Part shown: positions 25,372-33,813 of the stretch, one piece after another
Position numbering within the stretch: the first letter of the stretch is position 1
How the letters are laid out: every line of letters begins with the position of its first letter
From: JAWLGZ01 sp041690635
GTDB lineage: Bacteria > Pseudomonadota > Gammaproteobacteria > Thiohalomonadales > Thiohalomonadaceae
Assembly: GCA_041690635.1 (NCBI GenBank)
Contig: JAWLGZ010000001.1
Location: forward strand, 372,001 to 436,000
DNA length: 64,000 bases
Reading direction: 5' to 3'
The notes under the pieces: generated by a model
What the model saw: the letters and a program-made list of their open reading frames with translations, nothing else
Database searches by the model: none
Told to the model about the DNA's origin: nothing
Program-made: the position numbers and the translations under genes

Positions 25372-25403
25372 GGTGTTACCCCCTCGCGTATCCGTGTGGC
25401 GTG

Positions 25404-25634
25404 TTAGGCCTTCTTCACCAGAAAGACGAACTTGCCACCCTCTTCGCCGGATTCGAGCAGCTGATTTCCGGTCTGCTTGGCGAACGCCTCGAAGTCCTTA
25501 ACGGAACCCGGGTCGGTTGCGACGATCCGCAACACCTGTCCACCCTGCATACCCGCCAGGGTCTTCTTGGCACGAAGGATCGGCAGCGGGCAGTTGAGAC
25601 CGGAGGCGTCCAGTTCTTGATCGAAATTCGCCAT
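25404..25634 (-). CDS. tusA: sulfur carrier protein TusA
   Basis: A 76-residue TusA with the sulfur-accepting cysteine in the N-terminal motif LDASGLNCPLPILRAKKTL. In sulfur oxidisers TusA receives sulfane sulfur from rhodanese and passes it on to DsrE proteins and the sHdr or Dsr machinery. Gene order rhd-tusA-dsrE supports this role rather than tRNA thiolation. Confidence 0.95.
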   Translation of the reverse strand: MANFDQELDASGLNCPLPILRAKKTLAGMQGGQVLRIVATDPGSVKDFEAFAKQTGNQLLESGEEGGKFVFLVKKA

Positions 25635-25671
25635 TGTTTTCTCTCCTCAGGGGCATGGGTGGATGAAAGAA

Positions 25672-25694
25672 GGCCAAGCCACTACGGCTTGGCC
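25672..25694 (-). terminator. hairpin between rhodanese and tusA
   Basis: GGCCAAGCC (25672-25680) and GGCTTGGCC (25686-25694) form a 9-bp stem. On the minus strand it is followed by TTCTTTC, so it may partly terminate the rhodanese transcript. An AT-rich stretch just before it (25695-25735) could hold a separate tusA promoter. Confidence 0.5.
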
Positions 25695-25827
25695 GGATAA
25701 GTATTCAATATTGCACTTATATGATAATCGGCTTGGCAACGCAACCCTTCGCCCAATTGATCCGGGGCAAGATCTGCGTGACAAACAAGGTGGAGCGGAA
25801 CCCCCCGTTTGGGCGCCCCTCATGCAC

Positions 25828-26169
25828 TCAGGCGACCGCTTGTCCCTGTTGCACCCAGGCCATAATGCCGCCGCGCAGGTTGTGCACGTTACCCCTGCCG
25901 TTGGCGGAGAGGAAAGCACATGCCTGTGCGGAGCGAACTCCGGTTCGGCAGTAGATAACCACCTCTCCCGCCTCCGGGATGCGGTCCATGGCGGCCGGAA
26001 TGGTGTGGAGAGGAATATGAACGGCGCCGGGGATCGCCCCAGCCGCCACCTCCGCCGGGGTGCGGACATCGATGAGCCTGATCGCCTCCCCCCTCTCGGC
26101 CAAAAGTGTCTTCACCTGGATTACATCCATCTCGTTGATGTTGAACATGTATTGCCTGGCCATTAGCAT
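25828..26169 (-). CDS. single-domain rhodanese-like sulfurtransferase
   Basis: A 113-residue rhodanese domain with the loop VIYCRTGVRSAQA; the active-site Cys is near residue 74. IRLIDVRTPAEVAAGAIPGAVHIPL precedes it. It heads the sulfur-transfer cluster and would move sulfane sulfur onto TusA. ATG at 26169 or 26163 or MFNINEMDV at 26148 may be used. It is divergent from bepA, so the 182-base gap should carry both promoters. Confidence 0.88.
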   Translation of the reverse strand: MLMARQYMFNINEMDVIQVKTLLAERGEAIRLIDVRTPAEVAAGAIPGAVHIPLHTIPAAMDRIPEAGEVVIYCRTGVRSAQACAFLSANGRGNVHNLRGGIMAWVQQGQAVA

Positions 26170-26351
26170 TTCAGTGAAAGCTAATAGTGTAGCGTCCCGC
26201 TCCGCCCTTCCGCAATGTGGCGCACATCAGCCGGCACAGGGAACCCATATGGAGCACGGACAGGGTGCGGATCCGCTGCCCGTGTCCGTAACAGCCGCCC
26301 GAATGCTATTCTGTGGGCGCCACGCCTCCCGTGCCTGACACGAGATCACGA

Positions 26352-27800
26352 ATGCTTCGCTCCGCCATACTGTCCACCTTTATTCTCCTGCTCGCGTCGC
26401 TGTCTACGGCCCCGATCCTCTCACCGGCCAGCGCGGAGATCCGGCTGCCGGAGATGGGGGACAGTTCCCGGACAGTGTTCGGCGATGACGAGTCACGGCG
26501 CATCGGCCGCCAACTGCTCGCTGAGCTGCGGCGCCGGGGCGAGATCCTGGAAGATCCGGACCTGACCGAATACCTGGAGAATGTGGGTTATCGGCTCATT
26601 GCGAGTACCGAACACTCGGCCGCCGATTTCACCTTCCTGCTGATTGATGACCCGCGCATCAACGCCTTCGCCATGCCGGGCGGCATCATCGGCGTAAACA
26701 GCGGCCTGATTCTGGCGACCCGCAACGAGAGCGAACTGGCCGCGGTAATCGCGCACGAGATCGCGCACATCCTGCAACACCACATTGCCCGCCGGCTGGA
26801 GGACTCCGCGCGGATGAGCCTGCCGATGACGGCTGCGCTTATTGCCGCCGCGATCCTGGGTGCCGGTAATCCCGAGGTGGGTGAGGCTGCGGTCGCGGCC
26901 ACTGTTGCCGGACAGGCACAGATGCAGCTCGATTTCAGCCGGGAGCATGAACAGGAGGCGGACCGTACCGGTATCGACATGCTGGCGCGTGCCGGCTTCG
27001 ACCCTGTCGGCATGCCCAGTTTCTTTGAACGGCTCCAGCGGGAACAGCGCTTCTTTTCCGACACCCTCCCGGAGTTCCTCAGGACCCACCCGGTCACCAC
27101 GTCGCGTATTGCGGACTCCCGTGGGCGCGCCGAACAGATGAGCGCAACGGCGCATACCGACAGTCACGCCTATCTTATTGCGCGCGCCCGACTGCGGGTC
27201 CAGCGGGCCGCCAATCCGCATGCTTTGATTCGCGAGATTCAGGACAACCTCGGATCCGGCCGGTTCACGGATGAGAATTCCGAACGCTTCGCACTCGCCC
27301 TGGCGCTGCGGCGCGTCGGCCGAACCGATGCGGCACGCATCGAACTGGAGCGCCTGCTTGCGGCCGACCCGCGTCAGGCCCATTTTTCCGCACTGGCCGA
27401 TCTGGAGATCGCCGAGGGGACATCCGATCGGGCACTGGCCCTCTACCGCCGGGCACTGACACTCTACCCGGGCAACACCGGCCTGGGACTGGCACTCGCC
27501 GATGTGCTCACCCGCACCGGTGAGCCGCAAGAGGCGATTCGGATACTGAGGGGGCTCGATCGGGGTCAACGTCCCGAATACTACCGGCAACTGGCCCGTG
27601 CGGAGACCGCATTGGGCAATGAAGGAGCCGCCCACTTCGCCCTCGGCGAGTATCACCACGCCCGCGGTGAACTCAGCCAGGCGGTCGAACAGTTGCGGAT
27701 CGCCCGGTCGAAACCGGACCTCGATTTTTTCGACAGCTCCCGCGTCGAAGCCCGGCTGGAGGAGGTCGAAGCCGAGCTGGCCAAGGGTGAAAAGAGGTAG
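26352..27800 (+). CDS. bepA: M48 family periplasmic metalloprotease with TPR repeats (BepA type)
   Basis: A 482-residue exported protease. Features: signal peptide (MLRSAILSTFILLLASLSTA), the M48 zinc motif AVIAHEIAHILQHH (HEIAH at residues 135-139), the third ligand in SREHEQEADRTGIDML, and TPR repeats from about residue 300 to the end. BepA degrades or helps assemble outer-membrane proteins such as LptD. I chose the ATG at 26352 at the signal peptide. Confidence 0.9.
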   Translation: MLRSAILSTFILLLASLSTAPILSPASAEIRLPEMGDSSRTVFGDDESRRIGRQLLAELRRRGEILEDPDLTEYLENVGYRLIASTEHSAADFTFLLIDDPRINAFAMPGGIIGVNSGLILATRNESELAAVIAHEIAHILQHHIARRLEDSARMSLPMTAALIAAAILGAGNPEVGEAAVAATVAGQAQMQLDFSREHEQEADRTGIDMLARAGFDPVGMPSFFERLQREQRFFSDTLPEFLRTHPVTTSRIADSRGRAEQMSATAHTDSHAYLIARARLRVQRAANPHALIREIQDNLGSGRFTDENSERFALALALRRVGRTDAARIELERLLAADPRQAHFSALADLEIAEGTSDRALALYRRALTLYPGNTGLGLALADVLTRTGEPQEAIRILRGLDRGQRPEYYRQLARAETALGNEGAAHFALGEYHHARGELSQAVEQLRIARSKPDLDFFDSSRVEARLEEVEAELAKGEKR

Positions 27801-27871
27801 TGCCGCGCCCGTGACCCGGTGCTGGGTTAGGCGGTATCCTTGCCCCTTCCCCACCTGAAGAACAAGAACAC

Positions 27872-29542
27872 ATGGCCTGCCTCCCCGCCCTGCCCGACAC
27901 CTTTCTGCTCACCGCCGGCAGCGACCGGCGGTTACAGGCATGCAACACCACCTGGCAGCGGTTGGGATACAGGGAGGCGGACCTCCTCGGCAGGGATCTG
28001 GCCGAGCTGATTCATCCGGAAGACAGCGATCACCTTCTCGCCGCCTGGGGGGCGCTGGCCGACGACGGTGAGGCCCGATTCGCGGCACGCCTGCTTTGCG
28101 AGGACGGCACCTACCGGTTATTGAGCTGGGAGGCGATCCGCGAGGAGACCTCAATCCAGGCGGCGGCCCATGAATCCGCCCTCAGGGTGGGCGGGCACCC
28201 GCTTCCGGACGCCTACCGGGATCTGCTCACCGGTCTGCCCAACCGCGAACTCTTTCTCGACCGTCTCGGCCACACGCTGGAGCGCGCAAAGCGCCGCGGC
28301 GGGCTGCACTTTGCGGTCATGCAGCTCGGGGTGGATCGGTTCCAGGTGATCAACGACAGCCTCGGGCACCGGGTGGGCGACATGCTGCTCGCCGGGGTCG
28401 CGCGCACGCTGGAGAACTGTGTGCGCCCCACCGATACGGTGGCCCGGCTCGGCGGCGACGAATTTGCCATTCTGCTGGAGGACATCCAGGACGTCAGCTC
28501 CACGTTGCGGGTGGCCCAGCGGGTTCAGGAACAGATGAATCTGCCGTTCCTGCTCAAGGAGCACGAGGTGTTCACCAATATGAGCGTCGGCATCGTGGTC
28601 AACTCCCCCGAACAAGCCGGGGCGGAGGACTACACCCGCGATGCAAACATCGCCATGCAGCGTGCCAAGCATCAGGGTGGTGCGGCCTACGTGGTGTTCG
28701 ACAAGGGGATGCACGATCAGGCGGTGCGGCGCATGCATCTGGAACTGGATCTGCGCCGCGCCCTGGAACGGAAGGAGTTCCAGGCCTATTACCAGCCGAT
28801 CATCGCACTCTCCGACGGCCGCCTGACCGGCTTCGAGGCCCTGGTGCGCTGGCTGCACCCGGAGCAGGGGCTGGTCTCCCCCGCCGAGTTCATCCCGGTG
28901 GCGGAAGAAACCGGCCTGGTGGTCGGCCTCGGCCTGTGGATGCTGCGCGAGGCGTGCATGCAGACCCGGGCCTGGCAGGAGGAGTTCTGTTTCGAACCGC
29001 CGCTCACCATCAGTGTCAATCTCTCCCCGAGACAACTGCGCCAGGACGATCTGGTCGACCGGGTGCGTGAGGTACTGGAGGAGAGCGGCCTTGAGCCACA
29101 ACAGCTGAAGCTCGAGATCACCGAGAGTGCCGTGCTGGAAAATACCGAGAAGGCGCTGGAGTTGCTGCACGCCCTGCGGGCCATGTCCGTGCCCCTCTGT
29201 CTCGACGATTTCGGCACCGGCTACTCCTCTCTCAGCTACCTGCACCAGCTACCGGTCGATGTCCTCAAGATCGATCGCTCCTTTGTCTGTCACGTGGATG
29301 ACGGAAAGAGCGGCGGCAATTTCGTCGAGACCATCGTCGAGCTCTCCCATAGCCTCGATCTGGAGGTGGTTGCCGAGGGGGTTGAGACCGCCTCTCAGGA
29401 AGCCCGGATCCGTGAGATGGGTTGTGAGTACGGCCAGGGGTATCTCTATAGCCGCCCCGTGAACAGCGCCGAGGCACGGATCCTCATCGCCCAGCACGCG
29501 GGTAACCCCTTCGGCGATACGGCTTCAGGGCTAATCCCATGA
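27872..29542 (+). CDS. PAS-GGDEF-EAL cyclic-di-GMP turnover protein
   Basis: A soluble 556-residue protein. The PAS-like N-terminus (residues 1-95, with YREADLLGRDLAELIHPEDSD) is followed by a GGDEF domain with intact GGDEF at 194-198 and an RxxD inhibitory site (RPTD, 185-188). The EAL domain starts near 300 with FEALVRW (321-327), ITESAVLENT, LDDFGTGYSS and EVVAEGVET. Both active sites look complete, so synthesis and hydrolysis are both possible. The stop overlaps the next gene by 4 bases. No transmembrane segment is seen. Confidence 0.92.
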   Translation: MACLPALPDTFLLTAGSDRRLQACNTTWQRLGYREADLLGRDLAELIHPEDSDHLLAAWGALADDGEARFAARLLCEDGTYRLLSWEAIREETSIQAAAHESALRVGGHPLPDAYRDLLTGLPNRELFLDRLGHTLERAKRRGGLHFAVMQLGVDRFQVINDSLGHRVGDMLLAGVARTLENCVRPTDTVARLGGDEFAILLEDIQDVSSTLRVAQRVQEQMNLPFLLKEHEVFTNMSVGIVVNSPEQAGAEDYTRDANIAMQRAKHQGGAAYVVFDKGMHDQAVRRMHLELDLRRALERKEFQAYYQPIIALSDGRLTGFEALVRWLHPEQGLVSPAEFIPVAEETGLVVGLGLWMLREACMQTRAWQEEFCFEPPLTISVNLSPRQLRQDDLVDRVREVLEESGLEPQQLKLEITESAVLENTEKALELLHALRAMSVPLCLDDFGTGYSSLSYLHQLPVDVLKIDRSFVCHVDDGKSGGNFVETIVELSHSLDLEVVAEGVETASQEARIREMGCEYGQGYLYSRPVNSAEARILIAQHAGNPFGDTASGLIP

Positions 29543-30582
29543 TGACCAATCCATCGGAAGAGGATGTCCAGGCCAGTGCGGAACTGGCCCGACTCACCTT
29601 GGCGGTTCTGGCCAAGTTCAATCTGCCCTCCACACCCGAGAACTACACCCTCTGCTACGAGTACATCGGCGGCAGCAACCCGCCATTGCGCAGCGCACTC
29701 GAAGCGCACGCCAAGGATGGGACACTCGGTGCCGACTCGGCGCACGAGCTGTTTCTACGCTATGTCAGCACCTGCAATGAAGAGCGGCTTGGCCAGGTCC
29801 GGCAGGAGATCCTCCATCTCATCCGCAACCTCCAGAACCAGCTCCACGAGACCGGCGGGGAGGCCACCCGGGTCCAGTCGGCGCTCGAGATCACCCATCG
29901 GGAGCTCTCCAAGCCACTGGATAGCCAAGGGCTGGAGCGGGTCATCAGTGCCCTGAAACGGGAGACCGACAGTCTGCGCTCCTCGGGGATGCGGCTGCAG
30001 GAGAATCTGGACGGGCACAGTGAAGAGATCGAGCGCCTGCGCGGTGAACTGGAGCTGGCCCGTCGCGAGGCGATCACCGACCCGCTCACCGGCCTCGCCA
30101 ATCGCAAGGCATTTGCCGCCTCGCTGGAGTCGGCCCTGACAGATGCGGACGCTCGTGGCCACGTCTCGCTCCTGCTGGTCGATATCGATCATTTCAAGGG
30201 GATAAACGATACCTATGGCCACCTCATCGGCGATCGGGTCCTCGGTTTTGTGGCCGATGCGTTGAAAAAAGCGGTCTCCCCTCCGGCGACGGCAGCCCGC
30301 TACGGGGGTGAGGAGTTTGCCCTGATCCTGCCCGACGCAGCGCCCGATGAGGCCCGTGGACTGGCAGAGGCCATCCGGGGGACGATCGAAAAGACGCGAC
30401 TGGTGCGAAAACGCAACCGTGACCCCATCCGGCAGGTCACGGTCTCCGTGGGCATCGCCACCTTCCGTCGGGGAGAATTGGCGGAAACGTTCATCGAGCG
30501 GGCCGATCGGGCGCTCTATGCGGCGAAGGCTGCGGGACGCAACCGGGTGGCTACGGAGAAAGACGAGGCTCTCACGCATTAA
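29539..30582 (+). CDS. diguanylate cyclase (GGDEF)
   Basis: A 347-residue protein with an N-terminal helical, coiled-coil-rich domain (residues 1-175) and a C-terminal GGDEF domain. DPLTGLANRKAF, DIDHFKGINDTYGH and RYGGEEFALILPD (GGEEF at 256-260) indicate an active cyclase. There is no RxxD inhibitory site five residues before the motif, so product inhibition may be absent. It is translationally coupled (ATGA) to the PAS-GGDEF-EAL gene. About 0.8 kb downstream lies a c-di-GMP-I riboswitch. Confidence 0.92.
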   Translation: MMTNPSEEDVQASAELARLTLAVLAKFNLPSTPENYTLCYEYIGGSNPPLRSALEAHAKDGTLGADSAHELFLRYVSTCNEERLGQVRQEILHLIRNLQNQLHETGGEATRVQSALEITHRELSKPLDSQGLERVISALKRETDSLRSSGMRLQENLDGHSEEIERLRGELELARREAITDPLTGLANRKAFAASLESALTDADARGHVSLLLVDIDHFKGINDTYGHLIGDRVLGFVADALKKAVSPPATAARYGGEEFALILPDAAPDEARGLAEAIRGTIEKTRLVRKRNRDPIRQVTVSVGIATFRRGELAETFIERADRALYAAKAAGRNRVATEKDEALTH

Positions 30583-30630
30583 CTCAAGGTGAGTTCACCC
30601 ATTTTTCCGCGCCCGCGGTAAATTACTCCC

Positions 30631-30822
30631 TCACGCGAGTCCCAACAGCCGGGCGGTCCGCCATTCGAGCAGGCCGGCGTGAACCCGTTCGGGAGTCAGT
30701 TCCCCGCCGACCGTGGCGAGGTGCGACAGGACCACCTCGGCCAGATGGCCGCGCGCCTCCGGCGAGTCCTGGATGTTGGCATCACGAATGAAAGCTTCAA
30801 TTCCGAGTTCGAGCGGGTCCAT
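30631..30822 (-). CDS. small protein of unknown function
   Basis: A 63-residue ORF, MDPLELGIEAFIRDANIQDS, with an acidic helical sequence ending TARLLGLA. A strong ribosome-binding site, GGGGAGGAG, sits seven to ten bases upstream of the ATG, the main reason to accept it. It is transcribed against the diguanylate cyclase. No family is recognised. Confidence 0.55.
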   Translation of the reverse strand: MDPLELGIEAFIRDANIQDSPEARGHLAEVVLSHLATVGGELTPERVHAGLLEWRTARLLGLA

Positions 30823-30976
30823 CGCCGTCTCCTCCCCTGCGTCCGGTTATTGTCTCTTGACGTATTCACATGCGCATTCCATGCCAACGTATGTCAATTC
30901 AACGAGGTGAAACACTACCTCATGCGGGTCTACAATGGTGAGGTTCCGTCGAACAAGAGAGAAAAAGGGACACGAC

Positions 30977-31159
30977 ATGAAAAGCATCGCACTCGCGCTG
31001 TTCGTCACCGCACTCCTGTCGCTGGCCACGCTCTACGGTGCCGCGAGCTGGTCGACTGTAGTGCTCGGGGGAGGCATCTTCCTTGTGCTCTGCTCGGGGT
31101 ATTGCCTGGTCAGGTTCCAGGCTGCCAAGAGCCCGCTACGGGAACCCGAACCGAGATAA
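30977..31159 (+). CDS. small membrane protein of unknown function
   Basis: From the ATG at 30977 (MKSIALALFVTALLSLATLY) a 60-residue protein with two predicted membrane helices separated by GAASWSTV and a basic/polar tail (RFQAAKSPLREPEPR). AAAAAGGGA lies upstream as a weak ribosome-binding site. No family is recognised. Confidence 0.5.
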   Translation: MKSIALALFVTALLSLATLYGAASWSTVVLGGGIFLVLCSGYCLVRFQAAKSPLREPEPR

Positions 31160-31339
31160 CCAACCACCCGAACACCGCCTTCGCCACACACCGCATACGG
31201 CTCGGCTATCCTCCCCGTCAAGTCAGACGAGAGGATGGCAGCATGGATCTGCTGACCTCATTCCTGCGAGAGCGCGCCGGTGCTTCTTCTCCTGATCGCC
31301 CTCGGCGTGGGGCTGGTAACCTGACATCAAAAAATCGCT
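31160..31339. other. spacer with a possible broken mini-ORF
   Basis: An ATG at 31243 starts MDLLTSFLRERAG. One frame over, from about 31279, the DNA reads VLLLLIALGVGLVT and stops at TGA 31321-31323. Joined by one frameshift this would be a tiny one-helix membrane protein. Nothing else is seen before the riboswitch promoter. Confidence 0.25.
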
Positions 31340-31368
31340 TTGACAGGGTCGGCACACTGACCTAGACA
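31340..31368 (+). promoter_or_regulatory. sigma-70-like promoter driving the riboswitch
   Basis: A perfect TTGACA (31340-31345) is 17 bases from TAGACA (31363-31368). The predicted start at about 31375 coincides with the first base of the riboswitch P1 stem. Confidence 0.65.
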
Positions 31369-31374
31369 TTGAGT

Positions 31375-31482
31375 GAGGCCCGAGAAAGGCAAACCTGCCG
31401 AAAGGCAGGGGCGCAAAGCCACCGGCCTAAGGGACGCGTCCTTCGGGACTAACTTCCTAAGGTAGCGGGGCTACCGGGTCTC
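31375..31482 (+). promoter_or_regulatory. cyclic-di-GMP-I (GEMM-I) riboswitch aptamer
   Basis: The aptamer consensus is clear. P1 pairs GAGGCCCG (31375-31382) with CGGGTCTC (31475-31482). The conserved AAAGGCAAACC, then P2 CCTGCC-GAAA-GGCAGG with its GNRA loop, GGCGCAAAGCCACCGGCCTAA (conserved GCAAAGCC..CCGGCCTAA), and the P3 side GGTAGCGGGGCTACC follow. Order and spacing match the known class. There is no plus-strand gene downstream. The 3' end of P1 overlaps the 3' end of the opposing hybrid kinase gene by twelve bases, so the transcript would be antisense to that gene. Confidence 0.93.
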
Positions 31483-33813
31483 TCCCTTCCCCATGTCGGC
31501 CGCAAAACGGGCCAGTGCCGCACACAACCTTTCCATATCAACCGGTTTTGAGATGAAGTCGTCCATGCCGGCGGCAAGGCACTGTTCCCGATCCTCGGTT
31601 GTCGCGTTTGCGGTAAGCGCGACCAGCGGCAGGTGTCCACCCTGCTCCGCCTCCCGTTCACGCCAGCGCTGCGCCACCGTGATGCCATCCGCGCGCGGCA
31701 TACGCATGTCCAGAAACGCCAACTCGAATTGGCCGGATGCCAATGCGGCCAGCGCCGCCTCACCATCTTCCACTACCGTCGGCAGGTGACCGGCCTTCTC
31801 CAGCAGGGCACGGATCACCCGCGCATTGATGATGTTGTCCTCGGCCACCAGGATGCACATCGGCCGGGTCGTGACCGAATCGGCCGGGCCCTCTTCGTCA
31901 TTCCCCTCCTCTCTGACGAACAGTTCGAGGAGCCGTCGACGCAAGCCCCAGGGGGTGACCGGTTTTGCCAGCCGGCCGTCGTACACCAGACCGTCATCCG
32001 GCGAGCAGAAATGGGTCACGAGGCAAAGCTGCGGGGCGGGTGCCTGCCGGCGCAACCGGGCAACGAGATCACGTTGAAGCACCGGGTCCCCCAGGTCGGC
32101 AATCAACACCAGGTCCAGAGGCTGCCCCGCCATCTGCAGCACCGCCTGCCGGTCCACTCCCGCATCGCTGAACACCTCCATGCCAAGCGCCTTGCAGTAG
32201 CGCGCCAGCACACGGCGGGCCGTGACGTTCGGCTCTATGACGAATACCCGGCGGCCGGCAAACTCGGGCCGTGTCGTGGCCGGTTCGGCTTCCCGGAGCG
32301 GCAGTTCGAACCAGAACAGACTGCCGATGTCCGGTTCACTCTTTACCCCGATACTGCCACCCATCAACTGCACCAACTCGCGGGCGATGGTGGTGCCCAG
32401 GCCGCTGCCACCGTAGCGCCGTGTGGTTGAGCTGTCCGCCTGGGTAAAGCTTTCGAAGATTCCCTCGTGCTTCTCCGGGGGAATACCGATGCCGGTATCC
32501 TCAACCTCGAAACGGGCCGTGTCGTTATCCGTGAGCCACAGACGGACAACAACCTCACCCCGCTCAGTGAACTTGACCGCGTTGGCGGCCAGATTGATGA
32601 GGACCTGCCGCAACCGCAAGGGGTCACCCGAAATTCGCAGGGGAAAGTTCGGTTCGATATCGCAGATAAGCTCGATGCCCTTCTCCCACGCCGTGGGTGC
32701 CAACATCTGTCCCGCCTCCGATACAAGCCAAGCCGGTTCGATCGGTTGTGAGACCAGAGCGAGCTTTCCCGCCTCAATGCGCGAGAGATCGAGGATGTCG
32801 TCGATAAGGCTGCGCAGCGCCTCGGCCGACAGCTCCAGGCTCTCCAGATAATCACGCTGGGCATCGTCGAGCCGCGTGCCCTTGAGCAGGGCAAGCATGC
32901 CGAGCAGACCGGTGATGGGGGTACGAATCTCGTGACTCATGGTGGCGAGGAACTGACCCTTTGCGGCGCTGGCGGCCTGGGCGTTCCGCCGCTGTTCCTC
33001 GAGATCACGATTCTTCTCCTCCAGCTCGGCCAGTGCCGTTCGCAACCGGAGAGTGGCCGCATCGATCTGTGCCTGCATCCCCTGCTTTGCCAAGCGGAGT
33101 GCCGCCACCATGCTGTCAAGCCCCTGCTGGAGGGTCTGCAGTTCGCCGACCGCATCCACAGCGCCACCCACCGAGAGGTCCCCCTCAGCTACCCGCTTCA
33201 CCCGGTCGGTCAGCACCGTGATGGGGCCGGAGATACGCCGTCCGAAACGTACCGCAGCCGCCCCGGTGACCACCAGCACTCCAAGGGTGATCAACAGGGC
33301 CTGGAGGATGGCGCCGCTCCGTTGCTCGGTCAGTTTTGTACTGGACACCTCCACAGATACGGAACCGATCCGCTGTGGCGGAACCAGCAGTGCCATGTCG
33401 AAATCGCTGACAGGCAACACGGTTCGCTGAATCGGTGCGCAGAAGATCCGTGATGCTGACGTCTGGCCACACAATCCCGCCTCGGCCGTGAGCGGGAACT
33501 CGACTTCAGCGGCGTCGACGCCGCCCACCCGGATCAGACGCTCACTGGCCGCATCACTGACGGTGACTGCAACGATGCTCTCATCGCGCAGGATGGCGGT
33601 AATCAATCCCTTAAGCAGCTCGCGATTGCCGGTCGCGACACCGTACTCGGCGGCCGGCGCTAACTGGGTGGCGATGGTCGTGCCGTGGTCATCCATGGCG
33701 CGCTCCAGCAGCTTCAGTTGCGCGTTCACGAAATACGCATAGAGCACCAGGGCAATGAGGATGCCCGGCAACAGCGACAACATCAGGACCTTGCCCTTAA
33801 TTCCCAAAGTCAT
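31471..33813 (-). CDS. hybrid sensor histidine kinase with two receiver domains
   Basis: About 780 residues. Membrane helix near residues 10-30, periplasmic sensor region to about 165, second helix (170-190), HAMP, coiled coil, then HisKA with MSHEIRTPITGLLG (His near 294) and HATPase_c (NLAANAVKFT, DTGIGI, GGSGLGTTI). A first receiver-like domain lacks the usual phospho-acceptor context. A second has AEDNIINARVIRALL and FLDMRMPRADG, with an intact Asp. I prefer the ATG at 33813, with GGAGAG upstream, over the GTG at 33819. It overlaps the end of the upstream substrate-binding protein gene. Confidence 0.93.
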   Translation of the reverse strand: MTLGIKGKVLMLSLLPGILIALVLYAYFVNAQLKLLERAMDDHGTTIATQLAPAAEYGVATGNRELLKGLITAILRDESIVAVTVSDAASERLIRVGGVDAAEVEFPLTAEAGLCGQTSASRIFCAPIQRTVLPVSDFDMALLVPPQRIGSVSVEVSSTKLTEQRSGAILQALLITLGVLVVTGAAAVRFGRRISGPITVLTDRVKRVAEGDLSVGGAVDAVGELQTLQQGLDSMVAALRLAKQGMQAQIDAATLRLRTALAELEEKNRDLEEQRRNAQAASAAKGQFLATMSHEIRTPITGLLGMLALLKGTRLDDAQRDYLESLELSAEALRSLIDDILDLSRIEAGKLALVSQPIEPAWLVSEAGQMLAPTAWEKGIELICDIEPNFPLRISGDPLRLRQVLINLAANAVKFTERGEVVVRLWLTDNDTARFEVEDTGIGIPPEKHEGIFESFTQADSSTTRRYGGSGLGTTIARELVQLMGGSIGVKSEPDIGSLFWFELPLREAEPATTRPEFAGRRVFVIEPNVTARRVLARYCKALGMEVFSDAGVDRQAVLQMAGQPLDLVLIADLGDPVLQRDLVARLRRQAPAPQLCLVTHFCSPDDGLVYDGRLAKPVTPWGLRRRLLELFVREEGNDEEGPADSVTTRPMCILVAEDNIINARVIRALLEKAGHLPTVVEDGEAALAALASGQFELAFLDMRMPRADGITVAQRWREREAEQGGHLPLVALTANATTEDREQCLAAGMDDFISKPVDMERLCAALARFAADMGKGETR

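Noticed and set aside
31493..31789. 98-codon plus-strand ORF starting 11 bases after the riboswitch
   Set aside because: It is antisense to the last receiver domain of the hybrid kinase, is Ser/Ala/Arg-rich and lacks a ribosome-binding site, so I do not accept it as the riboswitch target.
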